NCBI RefSeq assembly: GCF_049846925.1
Contig: NZ_JBNCMT010000005.1
Coordinates: 1-64,000, forward strand
Length of the DNA stretch: 64,000 nt
From: Brevibacillus_H sp049846925
GTDB lineage: Bacteria > Bacillota > Bacilli > Brevibacillales > Brevibacillaceae
Direction: 5' to 3'
In this document: positions 46,601 to 54,428 of the stretch, one piece after another
Position numbering within the stretch: position 1 is the stretch's first letter
Layout: the number at the start of each line of letters is the position of its first letter
Notes under the pieces: generated by a model
The model's database searches: none
Seen by the model: only the letters and a program-made list of their open reading frames with translations
What the model was told of the DNA's origin: nothing
Position numbers and translations under genes: made by a program

Positions 46601-46845
46601 CTTTCTTTTGCGATAATACTGGTGAGTGATTCTACGGTGAGTGGTTCCATATATACCTTATCCGCCATCTGCTCATCGGTCATGATCGTAGCGGGGTTAT
46701 TATTCACAAGAACGACTTCTACTCCTTCCTCTTTCAAGGAAAGACATGCCTGTGCTCCGGCATAATCAAATTCGGCTGCTTGCCCGATAACAATGGGTCC
46801 TGAGCCAATCACCAGCACTTTCTTGATGTGCTGCAACTTAGGCAT
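43603..46845 (-). CDS. carB: Carbamoyl phosphate synthase large subunit CarB
   Basis: The 1080-residue enzyme has two homologous ATP-grasp halves: MPKLQHIKKVLVIGSGPIVIGQ at the start and ILVLGSGPIRIGQGVEFDYCS near residue 555, each with EVNPR(V/A)SRSSA/TVP ATP-grasp signatures. The C-terminal MGS-type allosteric domain (about 930-1080) is present. The small subunit CarA supplies ammonia. In Bacilli an arginine-regulated CarAB set exists besides the pyrimidine-regulated PyrAA/AB; the location between argD and argF marks this as the arginine set. Confidence 0.97.
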   Translation of the reverse strand: MPKLQHIKKVLVIGSGPIVIGQAAEFDYAGAQACLSLKEEGVEVVLVNNNPATIMTDEQMADKVYMEPLTVESLTSIIAKERPDGILPTLGGQTGLNLAVSLAEAGVLEKYQVELLGTPLATIQNGEDRELFKALMQQIGEPVPESDTVESVEDALAFAKKISFPVIVRPAYTLGGAGGGIAEDEDSLLAVAQRGLAASPINQVLIERSVKGWKEIEYEVMRDHDDTCIIVCNMENLDPVGIHTGDSIVVAPSQTLTDRQYQMLRSVSTKVIRELGVVGGCNIQFALDPLSDRYVLIEVNPRVSRSSALASKATGYPIARIAAKLALGYCLDEVMNPITGYTYASFEPALDYVVVKIPRWPFDKFPLADRLLGTQMKATGEVMSIARNLEAGLLKAVRSLELGYTHLYRADVAALSDEELQQALSNATDIRLFALAEVLRRGMTETELHQATGIDPFFIRSIAKIIGIEQQLQNAGYSELTAELLQEAKHRGFTDKTIAELIGASIDQVRDMRKENEITPRYKIVDTCAAEFDAQTPYYYSSWQGIDEVEEQEGKKILVLGSGPIRIGQGVEFDYCSVHAAKALQANGIVSIVVNNNPETVSTDYETADHLYFEPLTVEDVLHVVEREQVEGVMVQFGGQTAINLAAPLAQAGVPVLGTALSEIDRVEDRELFYQMLRELDIPHIPGEGVSSIEESLQVAEKIGYPVLLRPSYVIGGQGMNVVYDAEELSAAVQGWLSLKQEANFFPLLVDKYIPGMEVEVDAICDGTDVLIPGIFQHVEKAGIHSGDSIAIFPAPGLTAAQQMTLTEYTKKIASKIKAVGLINIQFVIGEEGTIYVLEVNPRASRTVPITSKVTGVPMVELAVRAQLGQSLAEMGYGTGLLPDIPFTVVKAPVFSTIKLNGVDPVLGPEMKSTGEILGLGRTLEEAAAKAFRYKDASYPLLQANDVVFVSLADQDKLPFVSKIAALAEKGVAFAATEGTAKLLLENGAKQVTVVSEEKEFIELQLQQKVALALITATKGNRQGRKGFHLRSTAVQKGIPLMTAIETFALYLQAFAKKEREGHDACEDIRTLSKQSVIPL

Positions 46846-47953
46846 AGTGCTTCGCTCCTATCACGTTCATTGACTGGATAAATTGCTGGAAAATGTGTGA
46901 AGTGTCGTCTGGACCGGGATGCGCCTCCGGATGGAACTGTACACTCATAATGGGATAGTACAGATGTTTCAGCCCTTCTACTGACCCATCATTTACATTC
47001 TTGTATGTGATAGCCACCTGGCGTTTATCAATTGTATCTTCCTTGACAACATAACCGTGGTTCTGGGAAGTCATGTATACCTTGCCGGTTGTCAAATCTT
47101 TCACCGGATGGTTACTTCCCCGATGCCCGTATGGGAGACGTCCTGTTTTGGCACCAAACATGAGGGCAAGCAATTGATGGCCCAGGCAAATTCCCAATGT
47201 TGGATAGCTTTCGGCAATTTTGCGCCATTCTGCACAGTAAGCCAAAAGCTCAGTAGGATCACCAGGCCCATTGGAGAAAACGACTCCATCTGGTTGCAAA
47301 CCTCGGATCTCGGCGGCTGTTGTATCAAAAGGAACGACCGTCACACGGCATCCCAGTTCTTTCAATGATTCCAAAATGGATTGCTTCATGCCTAAATCCA
47401 CAAGCACTACGTGTTCCCCAGTTCCAGGGTAGGAAGTGATTTCCTTGTTGGAGACCTCAGAGACAAACTTCCTCATCGCATGCTTCTCATAATAGGATGC
47501 TACCTCATCTTGGGACAGTGGCTTATCGGCAATGACCCCGAAAACATTTCCGTTCACCCGAACCATCTTGGTGATGGCTCTCGTATCGATGCCTGCAAGG
47601 ATGGGGAAGCCAAAGGATTCGGCAACCTCGGCAAGCGAGTGACTGGCTCGGAAATGACTCGGCTCTTCACATAGTTCACTGACGACCATGCCGGACAATG
47701 CGGGCTTCAGTGCTTCATAATCGGTTTCATTTATACCGTAGTTGCCGATTAACGGGTATGTGAATGTAACGATCTGCCCCGCAAAGGATGGATCAGTCAT
47801 TACTTCCTGATATCCGGTCATTCCTGTATGAAAAACCACTTCCCCGATCCCGGTTAATGGTGCTCCGTATAAACGACCTACAAACACCTCTCCACTAATC
47901 AGCGTCAAATATCCGGTTCCATGGGACTTGGTATCCTTTTTCAAAACAGCCAT
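46838..47953 (-). CDS. carA: Carbamoyl phosphate synthase small subunit CarA
   Basis: Glutaminase subunit of 371 residues. The class I amidotransferase Cys is in LGICLGHQLLALMFG (about 265), and the His/Glu pair in VQFHPEAHPGP. The N-terminal CPSase domain starts GYLTLISGEVFVGRLYGAP. It overlaps carB by 8 bp. A terminator and an ARG box lie directly upstream, so carAB-argF has its own promoter. Confidence 0.96.
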   Translation of the reverse strand: MAVLKKDTKSHGTGYLTLISGEVFVGRLYGAPLTGIGEVVFHTGMTGYQEVMTDPSFAGQIVTFTYPLIGNYGINETDYEALKPALSGMVVSELCEEPSHFRASHSLAEVAESFGFPILAGIDTRAITKMVRVNGNVFGVIADKPLSQDEVASYYEKHAMRKFVSEVSNKEITSYPGTGEHVVLVDLGMKQSILESLKELGCRVTVVPFDTTAAEIRGLQPDGVVFSNGPGDPTELLAYCAEWRKIAESYPTLGICLGHQLLALMFGAKTGRLPYGHRGSNHPVKDLTTGKVYMTSQNHGYVVKEDTIDKRQVAITYKNVNDGSVEGLKHLYYPIMSVQFHPEAHPGPDDTSHIFQQFIQSMNVIGAKHYA

Positions 47954-48017
47954 CTCCTCTCTCCGTGTTGCCTACCCATTGTATATTTTTGGTGGTTACC
48001 GTATTCTTATTCGTTCT

Positions 48018-48035
48018 TGTGAATTATTATACATA
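48018..48035 (-). promoter_or_regulatory. ARG box before carA
   Basis: TATGTATAATAATTCACA matches TNTGNATWWWWATNCANA at every fixed position. A weaker second box is at about 47997-48014. Sits between the argD terminator and carA. Confidence 0.72.
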
Positions 48036-48048
48036 CACGTTAATAAAA

Positions 48049-48074
48049 ATGCAACGGCGTTTTTACCGTTGCAT
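48049..48074 (-). terminator. Terminator after argD
   Basis: Perfect 9-bp stem ATGCAACGG / CCGTTGCAT with TTTTTATT following on the minus strand. Confidence 0.88.
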
Positions 48075-48084
48075 ACATCTTGTT

Positions 48085-49266
48085 TTAATCCTGTTGGAAA
48101 GCCTGACGCAATACATCTGCCATATGCGAAATCTCTTTTTCTGTCGTAATAAAGGATGGTAGCAAGCGAATAACATTGGGCCCTGCCTGTAGGAGAATGA
48201 TACCTTCTTCTCTAGCATAAGAGAGCAGCTCCACAACAGGCTGCTTGCATTCAAGTCCAAGCAATAGACCTTTGCCTCGAACCTCTTTTACGTGTGTCGG
48301 AAATTCCGCTACGATTTGGTTTAACTCCGTAAGCAGCACTTCATGTAAATAATTTACTCGATCCAAAAGGTTCTCTTGTTCGATTGCTTCGATCGTAGCC
48401 AACCCTGCTGTCATAGCGAGTGGATTCCCACCAAATGTCGTACCGTGGGTGCCAGGTGAAAATGCTTCTGCCACTTTTTCCTTTGCCAGTACGGCTCCAA
48501 CCGGAAAACCGCTTCCCAAACCTTTGGCAAGTGATACAATATCCGGAACGATGTCATACTGCTGAAAAGCAAACCAGGTTCCTGTCCGTCCAATTCCCGT
48601 CTGTACCTCGTCTACAATCAACAAAATCCCCTGTTCATCGCACAGCTTTCGGAGTTCCTTCACCCAAGCGGGATCTGCCGGGCGTACTCCACCTTCTCCC
48701 TGCACAAGCTCCAGCATTATGGCACAAGTTTGATCTGTAATGGCATCCTTTAGCTTTGTGAGATCATTATAAGGAACCGTAATAAACCCCTCTGGCAATG
48801 GAGCAAAACCATCCTTCACCTTGTCTTGGCCTGTGGCAGTTAACGTAGCCAGTGTTCTGCCGTGGAAAGACTGTTCAAATGTAATGACTTGATATTTTCC
48901 TTCTCCTGTTACTTTTTGCGAGTACCTTCTTGCCAGTTTGATGGCCCCTTCATTCGCTTCCGCACCGCTATTGCAAAAGAAGGCTTTATCCAGCCCCGAA
49001 ATCTCTGCCAGTTTGGTGGCTAATTGTTCTTGCAGCGGATGTTGAAAAAGATTGGAGCTATGCCAAAGGGTATCGATTTGCTCGTGTAGCCGTTTGGCAA
49101 CACCAGGAGGAACGTGTCCTAGCGATGTCACGGCAATTCCAGAACTAAAGTCCAAATACACGTTTCCTTGGTCATCCCAGACTGTATTTCCCTGTCCTTT
49201 AACGATGGTAAGTGGCCATCTAGCATAGTTATTCATTAAATTGCATGAATTTGCAACTGTTTGCAT
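48085..49266 (-). CDS. argD: Acetylornithine aminotransferase ArgD
   Basis: PLP-dependent class III aminotransferase converting N-acetylglutamate semialdehyde to N-acetylornithine. FCNSGAEANEGAIKLAR, VIDEVQTG-like LLIVDEVQTGIGRTG, and the PLP lysine in SLAKGLGSGFPVGA (about 240) are present. Length 393 is typical. It may also act in lysine synthesis (succinyl or acetyl-DAP aminotransferase), as known for some ArgD. Confidence 0.94.
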   Translation of the reverse strand: MQTVANSCNLMNNYARWPLTIVKGQGNTVWDDQGNVYLDFSSGIAVTSLGHVPPGVAKRLHEQIDTLWHSSNLFQHPLQEQLATKLAEISGLDKAFFCNSGAEANEGAIKLARRYSQKVTGEGKYQVITFEQSFHGRTLATLTATGQDKVKDGFAPLPEGFITVPYNDLTKLKDAITDQTCAIMLELVQGEGGVRPADPAWVKELRKLCDEQGILLIVDEVQTGIGRTGTWFAFQQYDIVPDIVSLAKGLGSGFPVGAVLAKEKVAEAFSPGTHGTTFGGNPLAMTAGLATIEAIEQENLLDRVNYLHEVLLTELNQIVAEFPTHVKEVRGKGLLLGLECKQPVVELLSYAREEGIILLQAGPNVIRLLPSFITTEKEISHMADVLRQAFQQD

Positions 49267-49343
49267 AATCCCAACAACTCCCTTTCAACTAACACTATCC
49301 TCTATATTCTATCCTTGACGCGCTATCCTCTACTCTCTACTCA

Positions 49344-50123
49344 CTAGCAAATCATTGTCCCTACTTGACCGCCTTGAAAAGCATGGATCAGGTCTTCATT
49401 TGTTCCCTTGCAGATAACAACCTGACTTACACCTGCCTGCAGCGCATCCAGAGCTGATTGAACCTTGGGGATCATTCCTCCATAAATCACTTCACTTGCT
49501 ATCATTTCCTTCACTTCATCAGAAGTTACTTTGCTTGCGAGTACTTTCGATCCATCTGCTTGTGGCACCAAAATTCCTGGCACATCGGTAATCATCAGCA
49601 GTTTTTCTGCCTGTAGTGCTGCGGCAATCGAACCTGCAGCGACATCTGCATTGATATTAAAAACTTGCTTGCCGTCTTCTGACACACCCAATGGGGCGAC
49701 GACCGGAATATATCCCTGCTCCACCAGATTGATCAGTACATCGGCTTGCACCTCAACAATTTCCCCTACAAGTCCAAGTGGTCGTTCGGTTTGTTTTGCC
49801 TTGATCAGTCCTGCGTCCACTCCGGTCATCCCCCAAGCTTTTGCAGAAGCCTGTAATAAACGACGCACCAGAAGTTTATTGATGCTCCCTCCCAAAACCA
49901 TCTCAACGACATTCATCGTCTGCTCACAGGTGAAACGCAAACCATCCACAAAGCGTGCCTGAATCCCTTGCTTTTCCAAAACGGCATTTATTGCTGGACC
50001 TCCACCGTGCACAATCACAATTTTCTTGCCTTGTTGCTGCAAGTCTGACAATGTATCGAAAAAAGAAGGAGGAAGTTGCTCCATCGTGCTACCACCGCAT
50101 TTGATGACAATAATTGATGACAT
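49344..50123 (-). CDS. argB: Acetylglutamate kinase ArgB
   Basis: Phosphorylates N-acetylglutamate. Amino acid kinase fold with IVIKCGGSTMEQ at the N-terminus, VHGGGPAINAVL (substrate site) near residue 38, and VFNINADVAAGSIAAAL. Length 259. It lacks the long N-terminal helix found in arginine-feedback-sensitive hexameric ArgB. The gene follows argC by 19 bp with no argJ between them. Confidence 0.95.
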   Translation of the reverse strand: MSSIIVIKCGGSTMEQLPPSFFDTLSDLQQQGKKIVIVHGGGPAINAVLEKQGIQARFVDGLRFTCEQTMNVVEMVLGGSINKLLVRRLLQASAKAWGMTGVDAGLIKAKQTERPLGLVGEIVEVQADVLINLVEQGYIPVVAPLGVSEDGKQVFNINADVAAGSIAAALQAEKLLMITDVPGILVPQADGSKVLASKVTSDEVKEMIASEVIYGGMIPKVQSALDALQAGVSQVVICKGTNEDLIHAFQGGQVGTMIC

Positions 50124-50142
50124 TTTCTTTTCACACCCCCAC

Positions 50143-51183
50143 TTACGGAAAAACAGGAGCCATCGAAAGCCCAGTCGTTTCCTTTAGCCCAAACATCGTA
50201 TTCATATTCTGAACAGCCTGACCAGCCGCTCCTTTGACTACATTGTCAATCACGCTAATGATTATTACACGACCCGTACGCTTGTCGAGATGAATAGCGA
50301 TATCACAGAAATTGGAGCCATACACATCCTTCGTTCGAGGATGGCTACCCAACGTTCTCATTCGGACAAACGGTTTCTCCGCATAAGTTTCTTCATACAG
50401 CTTTTGTATATCGGTTTCCGTTACTGCTTCAGACAATGTAGCATAGGCCGTAACCAGAATTCCTCTCGTCATCGGAATCAGATGGGGAGTGAACTGTATC
50501 ATTGTTTCCTGCCCTGTTTGCAAAGCCAGTTCCTGTTCGATTTCAGGTGTATGTTGATGGACACCAATTTTATAGGCAGACAGGTTTTCATTTACTTCAC
50601 TGAAGTGAACACCCAGGGATACACCTCTGCCTGCTCCTGAGACGCCTGATTTCGCATCGATGATCCAACTGGCGGGATCAACCCAGCCTGACTTGGCTAA
50701 AGGCAATAAGCCAAGCAAAGTTGCTGTCGGATAACACCCTGGATTGGCAATCAACTGTGCATTTGCTATTTTCTCTGTGTTCCACTCATGCAGACCAAAC
50801 ACCGCCTGCTGCAATAGTGCTTCATCAGCAGGCTCTTTTTTGTACCATTGTTTATATACCGAAGCAGATCGAAGTCTGAAATCACCTGACAAATCGATTA
50901 CTTTGACTTGATGTGACAGCAGTTTCGGTGTCAATTCCGCACTGACACCTGCAGGAGTTGCCAAGAAGATGACGTCATTATGTGCGGCTATGTCCCCCGC
51001 ATCGATCTTCTCCAGATTCGGTACGGCTAACCCTTGTACGTGTGGAAAAAGGGAAGCCAGTGCTGCCCCTTCCGTTGAGCTGGAGTACAATCGACTAATC
51101 TCGGCCTCAGGATGGTTTAACAAAATACGGATTAACTCTACTCCACTATATCCAGTAGCACCTACAATTCCGGCACGCAGCAT
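50143..51183 (-). CDS. argC: N-acetyl-gamma-glutamyl-phosphate reductase ArgC
   Basis: NADPH-dependent reductase of 346 residues. Rossmann motif GIVGATGYSGVELIRIL at the start, catalytic Cys in NPGCYPTATLLG (about 150) and a conserved HQHTPEIEQEL. First gene of argC-argB-argD, controlled by two ARG boxes upstream. Confidence 0.96.
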   Translation of the reverse strand: MLRAGIVGATGYSGVELIRILLNHPEAEISRLYSSSTEGAALASLFPHVQGLAVPNLEKIDAGDIAAHNDVIFLATPAGVSAELTPKLLSHQVKVIDLSGDFRLRSASVYKQWYKKEPADEALLQQAVFGLHEWNTEKIANAQLIANPGCYPTATLLGLLPLAKSGWVDPASWIIDAKSGVSGAGRGVSLGVHFSEVNENLSAYKIGVHQHTPEIEQELALQTGQETMIQFTPHLIPMTRGILVTAYATLSEAVTETDIQKLYEETYAEKPFVRMRTLGSHPRTKDVYGSNFCDIAIHLDKRTGRVIIISVIDNVVKGAAGQAVQNMNTMFGLKETTGLSMAPVFP

Positions 51184-51198
51184 CTCTTCTCTCCTCTT

Positions 51199-51236
51199 TC
51201 TGTATTTTTATACATAAATAATAATAAAAATTCAAA
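51199..51236 (-). promoter_or_regulatory. Two ARG boxes before argC
   Basis: TATGTATAAAAATACAGA (51199-51216) is a perfect match to TNTGNATWWWWATNCANA. TTTGAATTTTTATTATTA (51219-51236) differs at two positions. They are 2 bp apart, suitable for an ArgR/AhrC hexamer. Confidence 0.75.
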
Positions 51237-51242
51237 CAAAAA

Positions 51243-51271
51243 ACAACCACTCTCACAAGGAAAGTGGTTGT
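51243..51271 (-). terminator. Terminator after the cytochrome c gene
   Basis: ACAACCACT / AGTGGTTGT 9-bp stem followed by TTTTTTG on the minus strand. Confidence 0.85.
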
Positions 51272-51296
51272 CTATAACAGGTATTTACAAATCAAA

Positions 51297-51668
51297 TTAC
51301 TTCTTCTCAGCTAACCAAGCTGCAAGGTTGTCAGCGTCAGCGCCTTGAACAAGTCCTGCAGGCATGCCGCCACCTTTACCATTTTTCAAGATCTCAGCGA
51401 TTTGGTCCTTGCTCAAACGAGCACCAATGTCAGAAAGCTTAGGTCCTACTTGTCCTGCCATGTCAACACCGTGACATCCAGCACAGGATTGTTTGTAAGT
51501 ACCTTCCGCTTTAGCTGTGTCAACTCCTGCTCCAGTAGATGGTGCAGTCGCTGCTGGTGGTTGAGTAGCAGGTTGTTGTGCTGGTGGTTGAGCTTGGTTT
51601 CCTCCTCCACATGCGGTTAATACAAGAGCCACTGCTCCAGCCAACATAAATGGTGCAAAACGTTTCAT
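51297..51668 (-). CDS. cccB: Lipoprotein cytochrome c551 (CccB-like)
   Basis: The 123-residue protein has a lipoprotein signal with lipobox LTAC (about residue 20), a Pro/Gln/Ala-rich linker (about 25-50), and a single class I cytochrome c domain with heme motif CAGCH and distal Met in GGGMPAG. It carries electrons on the outer face of the membrane, probably to a terminal oxidase. In Bacillus subtilis cccB lies next to ftsE; here the two are 22 kb apart. Confidence 0.88.
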   Translation of the reverse strand: MKRFAPFMLAGAVALVLTACGGGNQAQPPAQQPATQPPAATAPSTGAGVDTAKAEGTYKQSCAGCHGVDMAGQVGPKLSDIGARLSKDQIAEILKNGKGGGMPAGLVQGADADNLAAWLAEKK

Positions 51669-51711
51669 TATATTCCCTCCTGAGGTTCATCGTGAGAAAA
51701 GCTATGTATAA

Positions 51712-51738
51712 CTCCTCTTTCCACTGTGAAAAGAGGAG
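51712..51738. repeat. Hairpin in the leader of the cytochrome c gene
   Basis: 9-bp arms CTCCTCTTT / AAAGAGGAG, about 45-70 bases before the start codon. The following sequence has few T, so it may be a weak terminator for the YciI-like gene or a leader structure. Confidence 0.45.
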
Positions 51739-51817
51739 GCTTTTCCTTAACTTAGACTCTACTAGCTTTCCACAAAAAAAGCTGTGACAATCATCTGCAA
51801 AATGGAAAAAGTAGTGA

Positions 51818-52093
51818 TTAACTAAGCGGGAATTCCAATGGACTCCATTCACGCAATTCCAGTGTGCGAGCACCAGAAGTAACGGCTGGGTCAGCTTGTG
51901 CTAACAACTTCGCCTCTTCCAGTGAATCAGCCTTATAAATGACCATTCCTCCACGTTTGTCCGTGTAAGGACCAGCCATTACTACTTTGCCTTCCAAAAA
52001 CAGCTTGTTAATGTAGTCTAAATGAGCAGGACGCTCTTTGGCATTTAAATCAGGATCAATAATGGGTAACATCGCAACGTATAGCATGTCCAT
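51818..52093 (-). CDS. YciI-family protein
   Basis: A small 91-residue ferredoxin-like fold: RPAHLDYINKLFLEGKVVMAGPYTDKRGGMVIYKADSLEEAKLLAQADPAV is a typical YciI core with conserved His and the AGP motif. Family members are often of unknown activity, and some are dehydrochlorinases. It has a likely promoter of its own (TGG-TATACT at 52141-52146) and is not clearly part of the lut operon. Confidence 0.85.
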   Translation of the reverse strand: MDMLYVAMLPIIDPDLNAKERPAHLDYINKLFLEGKVVMAGPYTDKRGGMVIYKADSLEEAKLLAQADPAVTSGARTLELREWSPLEFPLS

Positions 52094-52140
52094 CCTCCTA
52101 GAGCCAACAAATGAAGTACGTGGCTACTATTCCTTGGAAA

Positions 52141-52146
52141 AGTATA
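52141..52146 (-). promoter_or_regulatory. Extended -10 box for the YciI-like gene
   Basis: TGG-TATACT on the minus strand, about 50 bases before the start codon. No clear -35. Confidence 0.4.
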
Positions 52147-52199
52147 CCACGCCTAATAAATAAGATTCCGTGACGAATATGTGAAGAAAATGTGAACTT

Positions 52200-52221
52200 G
52201 CCTTTATCCTAAGATAAAGGC
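52200..52221 (-). terminator. Hairpin overlapping the lutC stop codon
   Basis: GCCTTTATC-TTAG-GATAAAGGC on the minus strand, 9-bp perfect stem. The lutC stop TAA lies within its 3' arm. No long T run follows, so it may be a 3'-end stabiliser rather than a terminator. Confidence 0.45.
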
Positions 52222-52932
52222 AAACACGATCCCCGGTCCATGAACCCCGATAGTCAAGTCATTCTCAATGTCTGCCGATCGACTTGGGCCAGTAATAAAG
52301 TGAATACCTGCTGGCATGCCGTTTCCGTTCCATTTATGAATTTCTGTCATTACTTCACCCATACGCGTCCGAATATCTTCTGCACGGATAATCGCCATAA
52401 ACGCAGTTGGCAACAGACTCAGTGAGCGACCTTTGTCCGGTCCAGATGTCACCACTACTGTCCCCGTATGAGCGATAGCAAAATCAACTACCGTGATACC
52501 AATATCAGCGCCTGCCGCTTTTTCAAGCAAATCAACTGGACTGTCTTTTTTCCAAACAGTCATATCAACGCCTTCAAGCGCAGCATCGACTCCGAGTTCC
52601 TCGAGGAAAGGATGGTTGGCACGAATGAGATTGCGTGCAGACATACTGGTAGCGATACCTTTCATATGCTCAACCAGCTCTTCCTTGGTTGCGAAGCGCT
52701 TTGCATCGCCCCCCATTGCCTGCCAGTTCTTCATGAACAGTTCGATCCGTTCTTCCTCGGAAAGATGGTAGGACTTCCAGAAATCCGGAACACCTCTTAC
52801 CGGTTGAACAGGTTTTTCCGTTATTCTTTGTCTGCCCAAACGGTTTGCTATATGTTGAAAGAATGCCTCTTCTTTTGCTTTCGACAGTCGATCTAATTCA
52901 TCTATAATCTCCTTACCCTTGTTCGCATTCAT
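52204..52932 (-). CDS. lutC: L-lactate utilization protein LutC
   Basis: LUD-domain subunit (242 residues) of the LutABC lactate oxidase complex, which converts L-lactate to pyruvate. Features: DIGITVVDFAIAHTGTVVVTSGPDKGRSLSLLPTAFM and ITGPSRSADIENDLTIGVHGPG, shared with LutB. It starts directly at the lutB stop (TAATG overlap). Needed for lactate growth in Bacillus subtilis. Confidence 0.94.
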   Translation of the reverse strand: MNANKGKEIIDELDRLSKAKEEAFFQHIANRLGRQRITEKPVQPVRGVPDFWKSYHLSEEERIELFMKNWQAMGGDAKRFATKEELVEHMKGIATSMSARNLIRANHPFLEELGVDAALEGVDMTVWKKDSPVDLLEKAAGADIGITVVDFAIAHTGTVVVTSGPDKGRSLSLLPTAFMAIIRAEDIRTRMGEVMTEIHKWNGNGMPAGIHFITGPSRSADIENDLTIGVHGPGIVFAFILG

Positions 52933-54428
52933 TATTTGTTCCTCCGTTTAGCCACGATATCTTCCATTCGTTTTTTCATTTCAGGTGACATAGCCTTCAT
53001 CTCACGCTGGATGTCGTGATCCAACGCTTTCCAAGAATCCCGGAATGATTTTTGCGCCAAGGAAGGTGCAAAACGATAACGATTCCATCCTTTTAGTGGA
53101 CCAATTTGAGACTTGATCATTCCGTTCGTCACAAGTGGCATTTGTCCAATTCGCCCAAGCTTGATTGCCCGTCCATATAACTTATGATTGGAAGTAACCA
53201 TTTTAAATGCCTTCATACCAAGCTTTTCGGATCCTTTTACCACATCCGCCTCAACATTGCGACGACGAATGTACACCAGCATATCATGCAAAGGAATCTT
53301 CACAGGGCAAGCTTCCCAGCAAGCGCCGCAAAGACTGGATGCATTGGCTACTTCGCCCCATTTGTCGATATCTTCATTTAAACGAGGAGTAAGCACCGCT
53401 CCGATTGGCCCGCTGTACACCCAACCATATGCGTGACCACCCACATGGCGATATACAGGACAAGCATTCAGACATGCTCCACAACGGATGCAATTGAGAA
53501 CCTCCTGGAACTCAGGATCACCCAACTGTCTAGAACGGCCATTATCAATAATGATGATATGCATATCTTCTGGACCGTCAGAATCCTGTTCACGACGTGG
53601 TCCATTGATTGCAGACATATATACAGTAAGTTTTTGTCCTGTTGCAGAACGCGGCAATAAGGTAGCCATTGTCTCCAGGTCTTCCCAAGATGGAATGATA
53701 CGCTCCATACCCATCATTGTAATCTGGGTTTTCGGCACAGTACTAACCATACGGCCATTACCTTCATTGGAGAAAATTACCATAGAGCCAGATTCAGCAA
53801 TGGCAAAGTTACAGCCAGTCATCCCAATATCTGCTTCGAGAAATTTCTCGCGAAGTTTGGAACGAGCAAAACCGGCAAGAATTTGTGTATCAGCAGGAAG
53901 TTGTCTACCTGCTTCCGCAGAGAACAATTCTGCCACTTGCTGTTTGTTTTTGTGGATCGCTGGAATGATGATGTGAGACGGTGTTTCACCCGCTAACTGA
54001 ATGATGTACTCGCCAAGGTCCGTCTCCACTACTTCAATTTTGCTTTCTTCAAAGAACTTGTTTATATGAACTTCTTCCGAAACCATGGACTTGGACTTTA
54101 CAACAGACTTTGCTTCTTTGGCTGCCGCAATTTTCATTGTGATTTCTACAGCTTCTTCTGCCGTTGAAGCAAAGTGTACGTGACCACCTGCTGCTCTAAC
54201 ATTGTTCACAAACATGGATAGATAATAATCCAGGTGAGCAATGGTATGCAGGCGGATGTCACGTCCACGAGTACGCCAATCTTCCCAGTTCCCTAATTCT
54301 TCAGAAGCATTTTTCTTACCACTGCGTAATTTTTCGGTTGTAAAACGAACAGCGCTTCGCAGAAAGTCGTCATTTAAGGCAACTCTTGCTCGTTCTTCCA
54401 ATGGAATCGTTGGTTCAAATCCACTCAT
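52932..54428 (-). CDS. lutB: L-lactate utilization iron-sulfur protein LutB
   Basis: The 498-residue protein has an N-terminal LUD domain (about 60-290, SMVSEEVHINKFFE, MTGCNFAIAESGSMVIFSNEGNGRM), then two 4Fe-4S binding motifs CIRCGACLNACPVY (about 310) and CGACWEACPVKIPL (about 365), and a DUF3390-like C-terminus. It overlaps lutA by 4 bp. Length is about 20 residues more than the common 475. Confidence 0.95.
   Translation of the reverse strand: MSGFEPTIPLEERARVALNDDFLRSAVRFTTEKLRSGKKNASEELGNWEDWRTRGRDIRLHTIAHLDYYLSMFVNNVRAAGGHVHFASTAEEAVEITMKIAAAKEAKSVVKSKSMVSEEVHINKFFEESKIEVVETDLGEYIIQLAGETPSHIIIPAIHKNKQQVAELFSAEAGRQLPADTQILAGFARSKLREKFLEADIGMTGCNFAIAESGSMVIFSNEGNGRMVSTVPKTQITMMGMERIIPSWEDLETMATLLPRSATGQKLTVYMSAINGPRREQDSDGPEDMHIIIIDNGRSRQLGDPEFQEVLNCIRCGACLNACPVYRHVGGHAYGWVYSGPIGAVLTPRLNEDIDKWGEVANASSLCGACWEACPVKIPLHDMLVYIRRRNVEADVVKGSEKLGMKAFKMVTSNHKLYGRAIKLGRIGQMPLVTNGMIKSQIGPLKGWNRYRFAPSLAQKSFRDSWKALDHDIQREMKAMSPEMKKRMEDIVAKRRNK

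Noticed and set aside
48049..48074. Member of the three-hairpin repeat family
   Set aside because: Single hairpin with a T tail and unrelated loop; an ordinary terminator of argD.
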